From NCBI GenBank assembly GCA_002420115.1, contig DIHK01000047.1, positions 15,698 to 79,697 of the forward strand: DNA of 64,000 nucleotides, written 5' to 3'. Source of the stretch: Nitrospira sp. UBA5698 (GTDB taxonomy: Bacteria; Nitrospirota; Nitrospiria; Nitrospirales; Nitrospiraceae). Positions 35,554 to 43,780 of the stretch are shown one piece after another; within the stretch, counting starts at the first letter, position 1; each line of letters starts with the position of its first letter. A model generated the notes under the pieces. That model made no database searches. It had not been told where the DNA came from and saw only the letters and a program-made list of their open reading frames with translations. The translations under genes and the position numbers were made by a program.

Positions 35554-36096
35554 CTATACCGGCACATACCCATATGTTTCCTGTTCCGTACGATGTGCCC
35601 GTCGTTGCCGTTTGTCCATCAGCTTCATGATGAGCTCAATCGCCTCCTCCGGCGTGGCTGCGGCATTGACCAAGCGTTTGTCGAGTTTGCGAAAGAAGGT
35701 CACATCCGCATCCGACGCCGCGACGAGAATGACGGGTTTCCCCGCCTTGACCGCCAGAGCCACTTCGGAGACGGTCCCGGACCCGCTCAATCCGCACACC
35801 ACCACGACATGGCTGGTCAACACGTTGATGTTGTTCCGACCACTGCCCATTTCGGTGATGATGGACACGTCGACATGCCGAGACACTTTGTCCTTCGCCG
35901 TCGGTAAGATACCGATGGTCAGGCTGCCCCCAACCCGTTTCGCGCCTTCACAGGCGGCTTCCATGACGCCCACGTCTTTCCCCCCCGTCAGCACCACCCA
36001 GCCACGTCGCGCAATAAACTCGCCAAGGATTCGCGCGTTATCGAGATCCTTCTTCGGTGTCTTGGCTGGTCCCATTACTCCAACGACAAATCGCAT
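35554..36096 (-). CDS. SLOG/LOG-superfamily protein (TIGR00725-like)
   Basis: The 180-residue Rossmann-like protein has VVGVMGPAKT at the start, a GWVVLTGGKDVGVMEAACEGA segment and a GLSGSGTVSEVALAVKAGKPVI motif in place of the PGGxGTxxE of LOG phosphoribohydrolases. The fold binds nucleotide derivatives; it may be a lysine-decarboxylase-like (LOG) relative without the canonical catalytic pair. ATG 36096 is preceded by GGAGG. It is 30 bases downstream of a TPR gene and probably co-transcribed. Confidence 0.82.
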   Translation of the reverse strand: MRFVVGVMGPAKTPKKDLDNARILGEFIARRGWVVLTGGKDVGVMEAACEGAKRVGGSLTIGILPTAKDKVSRHVDVSIITEMGSGRNNINVLTSHVVVVCGLSGSGTVSEVALAVKAGKPVILVAASDADVTFFRKLDKRLVNAAATPEEAIELIMKLMDKRQRRAHRTEQETYGYVPV

Positions 36097-36126
36097 CCCT
36101 ACCTCCACCTCTGCATATCCGGCCTC

Positions 36127-37764
36127 TCAAAAACGAGAGGCCACCAGGTTCACATCGGCATGTGCCCATGCCCGCTTCCATTGCTTCTCCACCTCGTTCG
36201 CCTCGCGATCTTTTCGTTGTGCGCGAAGGCTCTGTATCAGCCCATACTCAGCCCATCCATTGTGCGGATGCTTGGTCAGATCGGCTCGATAGACCGTTTC
36301 TGCTTCTTGAGCTTGCCCGGCTTTCTGCAGGACAACACCCAAATAGTGCCGAACTGGAATGGGCCAGAACGGTGGCTCCGAATACGGCAGGGCATCCTCT
36401 AATGTGACGGCCTCTCGAAGGGCTGTGATTGCTGCGTCATAGTGCTTGTGATGAACGGCAATTTCTCCGGCAAGCAGTCGCTCGGCGATCTGAATGAGGG
36501 CCCGCTCGGTTTTCTCTTCGCTCGTCCGGTTTCGCGCAAATCGTTTTGCCAGCGTCGCCAAGGCAGCATGCTCTCCCTCAGCTCCCGGTACTCTCCCGGA
36601 GACACCCAATGCCATTCCCCTTCCCATTCGCCAGATCGCTTGCTTGAGTCGGAATGTATTCGGCGGAGGCAATTCTTGGAGCAGCGCCTCCCACTGTCCA
36701 AAGCGAATCATCGTCCAAAGTGGCACAGGCAGGTACAATTCCTGTGATGAATCTCGCCGTATGTCCGCTTCCCTCACCGTCGCCGTGAGTTGTCGGGCAA
36801 CCTTCATGGCTTCAGCGCTTCGGCCCTCCATCAGCAAAGCAGCCCAGAGAAAATGGAGGTTATGCTGGTGGTAGCCCTCAGCCTCATCCCCAGTGGACGC
36901 TCGCCCTGCTAAATAATGCCGGTCAATTTCGGCGGCCTGAGTGTTTTGTTCTGCGGCTTCGTGATAATGCCCGAGTCGCATGTGGATATGCGCCGGCATA
37001 TGGACGAGATGTCCGGCCCCAGGCATCAACGCAGGCAACTGTTCCGCGCAAGGCAGAGCTCGCTCCGGAGTCGGTGATGCTTCCATGGCATGGATGTAGT
37101 AGTGACAGGCCCCCGGATGGTTCGGTATTCGCGCCAGAACCGCCTCCAACGTCGACACAATTTCCGCTGTCTCGGACTTCGGCTTTCCATTGACGGTCCA
37201 GAGATCCCAGGGGTGGAGGTCCATGAGGGCTTCGGCAAACAATGCCCCGGCATCGGGATCCTCCGGGAATTGTTTCCAGAGAACACGCATGGCATCCGCA
37301 TAGGCTTTGTCGAGCGCTGTTCGTGTGGGTCCCTTCAGACTGTACCGCTTGCTGATCGCCTGGAGATAGGCTTGTTCAGCGGGTGTCACATGGGCACTGT
37401 AGGATCTGGCTTTCTGCAGGGCCTCCCAGGCCCGGCGCTCATCAGTCTTGTCCATACCCGCATTGATATTTGGCCCGAGGGCCAATGCGATACCCCAGTA
37501 GGCCATCGCGGCGGAAGGATCCAGCCTGGCGGCCTCTTCAAACGCACGGATCGCCTCCTCATGATTAAAGGCATAGACAAGCCGCAATCCTTGATCAAAA
37601 TATCGTTGCGCTTCCTTGGAACGGGTGGTGATCGGGTGGTGCAGGGTTCCGAGATTCTCAAAAAGAGGGACTCGACTCGCCACGTGCTCGGCTGCCTCTG
37701 CCAGCTCTAGGACGGATAAACTCAGGCAAAGCACGACACACCATGAGATACGACCGGTGATCAT
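36127..37764 (-). CDS. Secreted TPR-repeat protein
   Basis: The 545-residue protein has a signal peptide (ISWCVVLCLSLSVLELAEA) and many tetratricopeptide repeats. Examples are AQRYFDQGLRLVYAFNHEEA, IRAFEEAARLDPSAAMAYWG, LGHYHEAAEQNTQAAEIDR and YLGVVLQKAGQAQEAETVYR. The CHYYIHAMEAS segment with conserved His/Tyr is common in this TPR family of unknown role. It precedes the SLOG/LOG gene by 30 bases in the same direction. Confidence 0.82.
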   Translation of the reverse strand: MITGRISWCVVLCLSLSVLELAEAAEHVASRVPLFENLGTLHHPITTRSKEAQRYFDQGLRLVYAFNHEEAIRAFEEAARLDPSAAMAYWGIALALGPNINAGMDKTDERRAWEALQKARSYSAHVTPAEQAYLQAISKRYSLKGPTRTALDKAYADAMRVLWKQFPEDPDAGALFAEALMDLHPWDLWTVNGKPKSETAEIVSTLEAVLARIPNHPGACHYYIHAMEASPTPERALPCAEQLPALMPGAGHLVHMPAHIHMRLGHYHEAAEQNTQAAEIDRHYLAGRASTGDEAEGYHQHNLHFLWAALLMEGRSAEAMKVARQLTATVREADIRRDSSQELYLPVPLWTMIRFGQWEALLQELPPPNTFRLKQAIWRMGRGMALGVSGRVPGAEGEHAALATLAKRFARNRTSEEKTERALIQIAERLLAGEIAVHHKHYDAAITALREAVTLEDALPYSEPPFWPIPVRHYLGVVLQKAGQAQEAETVYRADLTKHPHNGWAEYGLIQSLRAQRKDREANEVEKQWKRAWAHADVNLVASRF

Positions 37765-37909
37765 CGACAGATTCTTAACAGACGAGGCCGGTACCTGACT
37801 AGAGGCACAGGCGCCATCTCATCGTCACAAGTGAACGTGGCTCGTGGTAGTTGATCCAAAAATGGCGTCAGGGGACGGGCAGGATATCAGCCGGTGCTGA
37901 GTGAACCAG

Positions 37910-38581
37910 CTAGATGTTGAGCGACGGGCCTTCAGTGTCCTGAGGAGGAAATGGATGATCATTCCCTTGCGGGTGAGTCTGTGCTTCACCGACAGTCGGC
38001 TTCTTCCGAACGACACGGTTTCTCTTCACTGTCGCAGCCGCCGTCCCGTTGGATGTGGCTGAAAACTCTCCCGTTTCAAGCTCTTTCCCTAAATGCACAA
38101 GGACCTGTTGTTGGGCACTCACCAACGACGTCAACTCTTGAATATGCGACGTCAACCGGGCAATCTCATCCTGTTGTCCGACCAAACAGGCCCGGAGGTC
38201 CGCGACTTCTCCTGACTGAACAGGAGTCGGGGTTTGGAGAATCGTGACGTTTGGTGCCAATGACGTGGCGGCTGCTTGCGTGTGCTCCTCGACCACCTTT
38301 ACGTGCCCCGCACCTTGCCTACCAACGCGTTCAATCGTCTCAAACCGTTCTTTTGTCCAATCCGGAAGGGCAAGCGGCTTTCTCCTGACTCGAGCAGAAG
38401 TCTCCCCTACATATTGCACCACATTGGAAAAGAAATTACGGACTTTGCTGAGACAGATCGCCCCTGCTTGAAGCAGAACTTGGCCATAGGCCGGAGGCAC
38501 TGGACGTGCCTCATCGATTTGCTTCTGAGACGGAATCCGATGGATCAAGTTGATGGGTTCTTTATTAAAACGGGGGGGCAT
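37910..38581 (-). CDS. Coiled-coil protein of unknown function, 223 aa
   Basis: There is no recognised family. The middle (about 125-170: VADLRACLVGQQDEIARLTS, HIQELTSLVSAQQQVLVHLG) is a strong coiled coil; the C-terminus is basic then Pro/Gln-rich. A mildly hydrophobic stretch near 30-55 is not a clear membrane helix. Upstream lies an AT-rich promoter region with a perfect 12-bp palindrome at 38675-38686. Confidence 0.6.
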   Translation of the reverse strand: MPPRFNKEPINLIHRIPSQKQIDEARPVPPAYGQVLLQAGAICLSKVRNFFSNVVQYVGETSARVRRKPLALPDWTKERFETIERVGRQGAGHVKVVEEHTQAAATSLAPNVTILQTPTPVQSGEVADLRACLVGQQDEIARLTSHIQELTSLVSAQQQVLVHLGKELETGEFSATSNGTAAATVKRNRVVRKKPTVGEAQTHPQGNDHPFPPQDTEGPSLNI

Positions 38582-38674
38582 CTGGAGGATCCCTTCATTC
38601 GGACCTATTCAGCTACAATTAATGTACCTACTCCTCATCGACTCAAGAGTCAACCTTTTTATTCAGCAACGATA

Positions 38675-38686
38675 CGAATATATTCG
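38675..38686. promoter_or_regulatory. Perfect AT-rich palindrome, possible operator
   Basis: CGAATATATTCG is a 12-bp perfect dyad in the 122-base AT-rich gap upstream of the coiled-coil gene and just downstream of tldE. It could be an operator for a dimeric regulator; no regulator gene is adjacent. Confidence 0.25.
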
Positions 38687-38703
38687 GATTCTTAACTGAT
38701 TAA

Positions 38704-40047
38704 CTAAAACCGGGTCACGCTGGAAAAGGCAAACCGTGGTAGGGCCATGGCCGGAACGAGCATTTTCCCTGTTTCCGAGTTCACCGCTTCCATCGGACGC
38801 GTCCAGGCCTCAACCTGCTGAAATGCCGTAAGCGGGCTTTCATGAAAGCGGAAATTCTTCACCGCCGACACCACCTCCCCCTTCTCCACAAGGAAGGTTC
38901 CGTCCCTGGTCATACCGGTCAGCACCAGATTGCGATCGTTCACGGGCCGGATGTACCAAAAATTCGTGACTAGAATCGCGCGCTCGGCACTTTTCACGAG
39001 GTCCTGAATTGAGGCCACCGGGAGTCCCTCTACGGACAAGGCCGGGGCCTCCAGTGTGGGGATGGGATCCACTCCATCAGTCTTGGCCGTAAACCGGTTG
39101 TAAGTCAGCTGTCGTAAGACTCCGTGATCGACCCAGACCGAGGCAATGCTCGGTAAACCATCTGGAGTAAATCCTTCTCCCAGCAGATCGGGATGATCCG
39201 GACTATTCCGGAGACTCAGTCGTTCATCCACGATGTGGCGTCCCAGCTTTCCTGCGACTGGGCTGGTTCCTTTGGTATAAGATTTGGCATCGAGCGACCG
39301 GATCAGCCACGCCCACAGACCAGCCACAGCCGCCGGCTCAAGGATTACCGAATAGGTCCCTGCTGAGAGTTCCTGCACATCACGGCCTGACTTGGCTTTC
39401 TTAATGGCCGCTAACGTTCTCTCCTGCACCTTTAAATGATCAATCGATCGGTGTGCGGCCGCACTCCAGCCTGTTGCATCTCCGGCTTGCACCGTCAGGC
39501 TAAACCTGGCATCCCCCCGATGCTCATAGCCGAAGAGTCCGTTGTTCGCAGCAATCCCGGCCGCCGTCATCGAGGACGACACCACGCCGGCCGCCATCAG
39601 ATTTTCCATCCGGCACTGACTGATCGCTTCGTTGGTGTACTCCAGCCGGCGGGCTGGTCCTGCCCCGACAGTCTCAGATCTTACCGTCGCTCGCATAGGA
39701 AATGCGCAGGGATCCGGCGGGGGGAGGTATTCCGGATCGACCGGAGAGACCCTGGCAATCCGCTCGGCACGAGTCACAGCGTCCTGGATCGCGCCAGCCG
39801 TGAAATCGGTTGTGCTGGCTGTTCCATGCCGCCCATGGAAGGCAACGCTCACGGAGAGTAGCCCGCGTCTCGTATCGACATTTTGCACGACCTGATTGTT
39901 GGCAAATCGCGTCGTTCCTGCATGGTGGTCATGGAGACGGACTATCGTCTGATCGGCGGATGAGCGTGTAAAAACGAGATTACTGAGAAAGCGAAACTCC
40001 TCGCGACTCGTCATGTGCGGCCAAGACTTCCCGCTCGCGGCGGTCAT
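38704..40047 (-). CDS. TldE/PmbA-type subunit of the TldD-TldE protease
   Basis: TldE partners with TldD to form a heterodimeric metalloprotease acting on unfolded or modified peptides. The 447 residues share the TldD/PmbA fold (VRLHDHHAGTTRFANNQVVQ, GLLSVSVAFHGRHGTAST, YNRFTAKTDGVDP and a C-terminal IRPVNDRNLVLTGMTRDG) but lack HExxxH, as TldE does. ATG 40047 overlaps the tldD stop as ATGA, with AAGGA upstream, indicating translational coupling. Confidence 0.9.
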   Translation of the reverse strand: MTAASGKSWPHMTSREEFRFLSNLVFTRSSADQTIVRLHDHHAGTTRFANNQVVQNVDTRRGLLSVSVAFHGRHGTASTTDFTAGAIQDAVTRAERIARVSPVDPEYLPPPDPCAFPMRATVRSETVGAGPARRLEYTNEAISQCRMENLMAAGVVSSSMTAAGIAANNGLFGYEHRGDARFSLTVQAGDATGWSAAAHRSIDHLKVQERTLAAIKKAKSGRDVQELSAGTYSVILEPAAVAGLWAWLIRSLDAKSYTKGTSPVAGKLGRHIVDERLSLRNSPDHPDLLGEGFTPDGLPSIASVWVDHGVLRQLTYNRFTAKTDGVDPIPTLEAPALSVEGLPVASIQDLVKSAERAILVTNFWYIRPVNDRNLVLTGMTRDGTFLVEKGEVVSAVKNFRFHESPLTAFQQVEAWTRPMEAVNSETGKMLVPAMALPRFAFSSVTRF

Positions 40048-41501
40048 GACTGTCCTTCCCCTCTGATCACCTGCACCTGTCGAAACCTTGCCGTTGATGC
40101 GGCATGGGTCATCCAACCAGACTGACCTGGTTGACCTTTCCCACACGTGATGAACCCGTACCGGCGGCGAGCAGCTCGATCAGCTACGCCGTCGCAGCTC
40201 TTCCAGAACTCCGGCGTGATCCCATGGTAGATCACGTCCCGGAGCATATGAGTTCGTCGACCATTTTCAATCAGCCAGAACGCATCACCGCCGAACTGGA
40301 AATTGTACCGTCGCTGGTCGATGCTGTAGGACCCGTGGCCCTCGATGTAGATCCCGCGTTTCGCGTCGGCGATGAGCTGGTCAACCGTGGCCGAGCCTGG
40401 CTCAAGTCCGATGTTGGCGATTCGAACGATGGGAACACTGCCCCATCCATCAGCGCGGTTGGACCCACGTGAACGGGGCGCGCCGATCTTCGGGGCGACT
40501 TCCCTATTGGTGCAGTAGCCGACAAAAATCCCCTCGCGAATCACGTCCCATTTCTGGCACGAGACTCCGTCGTCGTCGTACCCGGTGGCCGCAAGCGTAT
40601 CCGGTTCGGTGTTATCGGCGACCAAATTCACATGCGAGGAGCCGTAACGAAAGCTCCCGAGCTTCTCGGGCGTCAAAAAACTGGTGCCGGCGTAATTGGC
40701 TTCGTACCCGAGTGCGCGGTCAAGTTCACTCGGATGGCCACAAGACTCATGGATCGTCAGTGAGAGATGCTCGGGGTCTAGAACGAGATCATACTGTCCG
40801 GCATCCACCGCTGGAGCCTTCACTTTTTCAACTGCTTGAACGGCAACCCGCGATGCTTCTCGTTGCAGATCAGCATCCTCGATCAATTCATAGCCTTGGC
40901 GCAGATGTGGCGTGTTAAAGCTACGTGAAGCGAACCGGCCCTCGTACAATGCCGTCGCCATACACTCGCCCTGTCCAGCCAGCAGATCGAACTCTAAATG
41001 AGTCCCCTCGGTGGACACGAACAGCTTCCGATCTCGGCGCGCCCACAAGCTCGCACTGCTTCGCACGACACCTGATTGTCGATGGAGCGTCTCCATCGTG
41101 GTGAGGAGCAAGTCAGTTTTTTTCTCCAGCGGCACGCTGAAGGGATCGATGCGATAGGGCGTGACGACCCGGTCACGGTGGACTGCTTCCTGAGCTAATC
41201 GCACCTTTTCAAGCGCGACGGAGGCAGCCCCCTTGGCAATCTCCACGGCCAGATCCGCTACCCGCGGGATTTCTTCCAGCGACAAGACTGAACTGGCCGC
41301 GAACCCCCAGGCTCCGTGATAGAGCACGCGGACCCCGAAGCCGATATCCCGGGTATCTCGAATCGACGCGATTCGACGATCTTCGCCTTCGATCTGTTCT
41401 GTTTGGCTGTCTTGAATGCGGATATCGCCGTACTCGGCACCGGAGGCCGTAATTCGTCTCAGGGCAAGCTCGGCAAATTCATCCCAGGTCGGAGAGCTCA
41501 T
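40044..41501 (-). CDS. tldD: Metalloprotease TldD
   Basis: TldD is the catalytic subunit of TldD-TldE, an oligopeptidase also known to finish microcin B17 and other modified peptides. The zinc motif HESCGH lies at about residues 251-256, followed by the far GTSFLTPEKLGSFRYGS region and the CTNREVAP loop. Start is placed at ATG 41501; a GTG three codons upstream is possible. The stop overlaps the tldE start by four bases. No peptide-precursor gene is evident nearby. Confidence 0.93.
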   Translation of the reverse strand: MSSPTWDEFAELALRRITASGAEYGDIRIQDSQTEQIEGEDRRIASIRDTRDIGFGVRVLYHGAWGFAASSVLSLEEIPRVADLAVEIAKGAASVALEKVRLAQEAVHRDRVVTPYRIDPFSVPLEKKTDLLLTTMETLHRQSGVVRSSASLWARRDRKLFVSTEGTHLEFDLLAGQGECMATALYEGRFASRSFNTPHLRQGYELIEDADLQREASRVAVQAVEKVKAPAVDAGQYDLVLDPEHLSLTIHESCGHPSELDRALGYEANYAGTSFLTPEKLGSFRYGSSHVNLVADNTEPDTLAATGYDDDGVSCQKWDVIREGIFVGYCTNREVAPKIGAPRSRGSNRADGWGSVPIVRIANIGLEPGSATVDQLIADAKRGIYIEGHGSYSIDQRRYNFQFGGDAFWLIENGRRTHMLRDVIYHGITPEFWKSCDGVADRAARRRYGFITCGKGQPGQSGWMTHAASTARFRQVQVIRGEGQS

Positions 41502-41580
41502 AGCGATCACTCTCGAATTGAATAGCGGGATGGGTCAGTATAACAGGTAGCGAACAAAACGGTGAGGGTCTCAAAGTCGG

Positions 41581-41748
41581 ATGAACGAGATCGACCTACT
41601 GCCGATTTTTCTGAACCGGTCTCAAGATACGAAGTGCACGCGCCTGACCTTGCAGCTTCCTAAGAAAGCTGGCGACTATGAGTTGCGGCGCCGAACGGTT
41701 CGAGTGAGAGACTCGTCATTCCACGTCTCTCCCGGCCTTGATGGCTAA
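41581..41748 (+). CDS. Possible small protein, 55 aa (doubtful)
   Basis: An ATG-initiated frame between tldD and the hepT gene reads MNEIDLLPIFLNRSQDTKCT and continues with a basic, strand-forming segment (YELRRRTVRVRDSSF). A GTGAGGG lies about 13 bases upstream. The frame ends 4 bases inside the convergent hepT gene. No family is recognised; composition is plausible but chance cannot be excluded. Confidence 0.22.
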   Translation: MNEIDLLPIFLNRSQDTKCTRLTLQLPKKAGDYELRRRTVRVRDSSFHVSPGLDG

Positions 41749-42089
41749 GCTTGTCGTGAGTCAAGAATCCGTTGGATGCTACGCTTCAGTTCCGGAACTT
41801 TCTCGAACACCACATCCCATACCAGTTGATAATCCACTCCAAAGTAACTGTGGATCAGGCGGTCCCGCATCTGAGCCATCGGGCGCCACGCAACCTCGGG
41901 ATGCGATGCCCGGAACTCAGCGGGCAAGTTCTTCACTGCTTCGCCGATAATTTCCAAGCTGCGCACGAACGCACGGCGCAGCGTCTGATCGGCTACAAAT
42001 CGCTCATAGGTGAGAGTCCGACTCTGATCGAGGAGGTACTCGACTTCCGCGAGAATATGCCGCAGATAGTCATGCGGCTCGAAGGACAT
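41745..42089 (-). CDS. hepT: HepT-like RNase toxin of a HepT-MntA system
   Basis: HepT toxins are HEPN-domain RNases. The 114-residue all-helical protein carries the catalytic RX4HXY motif as R75-H80-Y82 (RDRLIHSY). In characterised type VII pairs this tyrosine is AMPylated by the MntA partner to block the toxin. The start overlaps the antitoxin gene's 3' end by 20 bases, so the two are co-translated with the antitoxin first. Confidence 0.93.
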   Translation of the reverse strand: MSFEPHDYLRHILAEVEYLLDQSRTLTYERFVADQTLRRAFVRSLEIIGEAVKNLPAEFRASHPEVAWRPMAQMRDRLIHSYFGVDYQLVWDVVFEKVPELKRSIQRILDSRQA

Positions 42090-42387
42090 CCGTTGCCTCG
42101 GCCAAGATGTGTGGCCCGATAAACGGTGAGAGTGACTCCATGGTGATCACTTCCACACGATGCTGCAACGTGTCTTCCAGCAGATCCGCCAGCTCCATGA
42201 AGCGATCGAATGTCTTCTCATTCGGAGCGAACTCGATAAGCACATCAACATCACTGTCGGGGCGAGCCTCGTTACGAAGCACAGACCCGAAGAGTGCCAG
42301 CCGACGAATACCAAGGCCCCGAATCTTTGACTCAATGGCGTGAAGTCGCCGAATTGCTTCATCACGGGTGAGAGAACTTGTGCTCAT
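42070..42387 (-). CDS. mntA: MntA-like nucleotidyltransferase antitoxin
   Basis: The 105-residue minimal nucleotidyltransferase has GSX10DXD as G34-S35...D46-D48 (LFGSVLRNEARPDSDVDVL) and a third acidic position in RVEVITM or nearby. It should AMPylate the HepT toxin encoded downstream. An AT-rich stretch (TATATT, about 42394-42400 on the minus strand) just upstream may be the promoter or operator; no good ribosome binding site is seen before ATG 42387. Confidence 0.92.
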   Translation of the reverse strand: MSTSSLTRDEAIRRLHAIESKIRGLGIRRLALFGSVLRNEARPDSDVDVLIEFAPNEKTFDRFMELADLLEDTLQHRVEVITMESLSPFIGPHILAEATDVLRAA

Positions 42388-42582
42388 ATGGAGAATATAT
42401 ACGAAATATCCGACTGATGCGAGACGGAAAGGCTGGTACTGCGTTGACCAGGCCGTGAAGAAGCGAAACTAGTGGGGTAGTCCTTAATTTTGCACACTCT
42501 CGTGCTCGCTTGGCCGAAGGACGTGCAAAGTCAAGAAGCGACCCCGATCACTCAATGATCCATACTGTGTATGCTCCCAAGG

Positions 42583-43026
42583 TCACCCCGCAACGGTGAC
42601 TCCATTGCGCTTGAGCACATCCAGCAGCTTGGGAACATCCGGTGGTCCGGGAGAAATCTCCTTGTCGATGGCCGTGAACATCTGCGCTGCTAGTGCACCC
42701 GCTCCTGTAATCTCAAGCATCTGACCACCGCCTTTCCCATAGCGAAAGCCATGCACGGTGCCTCTCGGAACATGCACGAGCGTCCCGGTGGTACACGAGT
42801 AGTCTTTCCCGTCGCAGAGGAAATGAATCTCGCCTTTCAGGACGTAGAACGCTTCGTCCCAGTCGTGGCTATGCGGCGGAGGACCTGTTCCTTCTTCGCC
42901 CTGCTGCAAGGTGATCCCGTAGCTCTGCGTCGCTGCATTCGACGCCAACACCGTCACCTCGGTTCCAACCACATTCAATGCTGGCTCACGCTGATCGGGT
43001 CTCAAGACAAAGGGTTGGATGGTCAT
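42583..43026 (-). CDS. Single-domain cupin protein
   Basis: The 147-residue cupin_2 protein has metal ligands H52, H54, E58 (PPPHSHDWDEAFYVLKGE) and H92 (VPRGTVHGF). Its small cupin fold could be an isomerase, dioxygenase or sensor; the substrate cannot be told. There is no signal peptide. It stands alone between a toxin-antitoxin pair and an AT-richer membrane-protein gene. Confidence 0.85.
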   Translation of the reverse strand: MTIQPFVLRPDQREPALNVVGTEVTVLASNAATQSYGITLQQGEEGTGPPPHSHDWDEAFYVLKGEIHFLCDGKDYSCTTGTLVHVPRGTVHGFRYGKGGGQMLEITGAGALAAQMFTAIDKEISPGPPDVPKLLDVLKRNGVTVAG

Positions 43027-43143
43027 GATTTCGCTGTCTCCTGCAAAGACATGACTCTATGCCATGTTCTTATTCGTAACGATCTAACGTTTGAATTTAC
43101 CGGACTGCGCGGCTTTTCGCAGAGGTCCTGTGGTAATGATGGG

Positions 43144-43608
43144 TTAGGTGCTAGGTATTTGCCGTAGCCCATACACAAGTCCTATAAAGAAAGCCAAACC
43201 GCCGAGCCAAGCGACAATGTGTAGCAGCCAGTCAAACGGCGGGCGATGTTCGTTTCTATCAACAAAAACCTCCCAATCGAGTTTGAATTCATAGAGGCTA
43301 GTTACATCTTTTCGATAAGCAGAGAAAGACGATTCTGTTAAATAGTAGTCAAGCGTTGCATGAAGTGCGCTGCAGAAAATCCCAAATGCAAAAAGCCATA
43401 TTGAATTTAGGATGCCGCCATTCGCGCCTTTGGTTGCAACGTAAGTCAGAGCGGCCAATAGCGCACCTGAATTTAGAATGAATAGATAGTTAGTGATTCT
43501 ATTGAGCGTTTGAAGGCGCATCTCTCTCCAGGCCGACCACGCCTCACTCACATATCTGCTCTTCGGTTCAAGTTGGGCCTGCTCTTTATATTCATTCAGT
43601 TTAGTCAT
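43144..43608 (-). CDS. Membrane protein of unknown function, 154 aa
   Basis: Three hydrophobic helices (NYLFILNSGALLAALTYVA, SIWLFAFGIFCSALHATLDYY, LLHIVAWLGGLAFFIGLVYG) with a charged N-terminus and loop are visible. The family is not recognised. Codon use and base composition here (about 43.1-43.7 kb) are clearly more AT-rich than the flanks, consistent with recent acquisition. Start ATG 43608; a ribosome binding site (AAGGAAT) lies upstream. Confidence 0.65.
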   Translation of the reverse strand: MTKLNEYKEQAQLEPKSRYVSEAWSAWREMRLQTLNRITNYLFILNSGALLAALTYVATKGANGGILNSIWLFAFGIFCSALHATLDYYLTESSFSAYRKDVTSLYEFKLDWEVFVDRNEHRPPFDWLLHIVAWLGGLAFFIGLVYGLRQIPST

Positions 43609-43780
43609 CTATAATTCCTTAGTGCACCAAACTACGCTTAGGCGGATCAGTATAGGAGCCGAATTTACCCATTGCTGTCCGCATAACACACCGCCACTGT
43701 TTATGAACGATGCGCCATACCCGTCGCCGTTTAATGAGTTATGACTGCGAGATCATTCAACGGGTCTTATATGGATGGAG

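Noticed and set aside
42489..42529. TTTGCAC...GTGCAAA inverted repeat with a 27-base loop
   Set aside because: Seven-bp arms with a long loop are expected by chance in this length of sequence.
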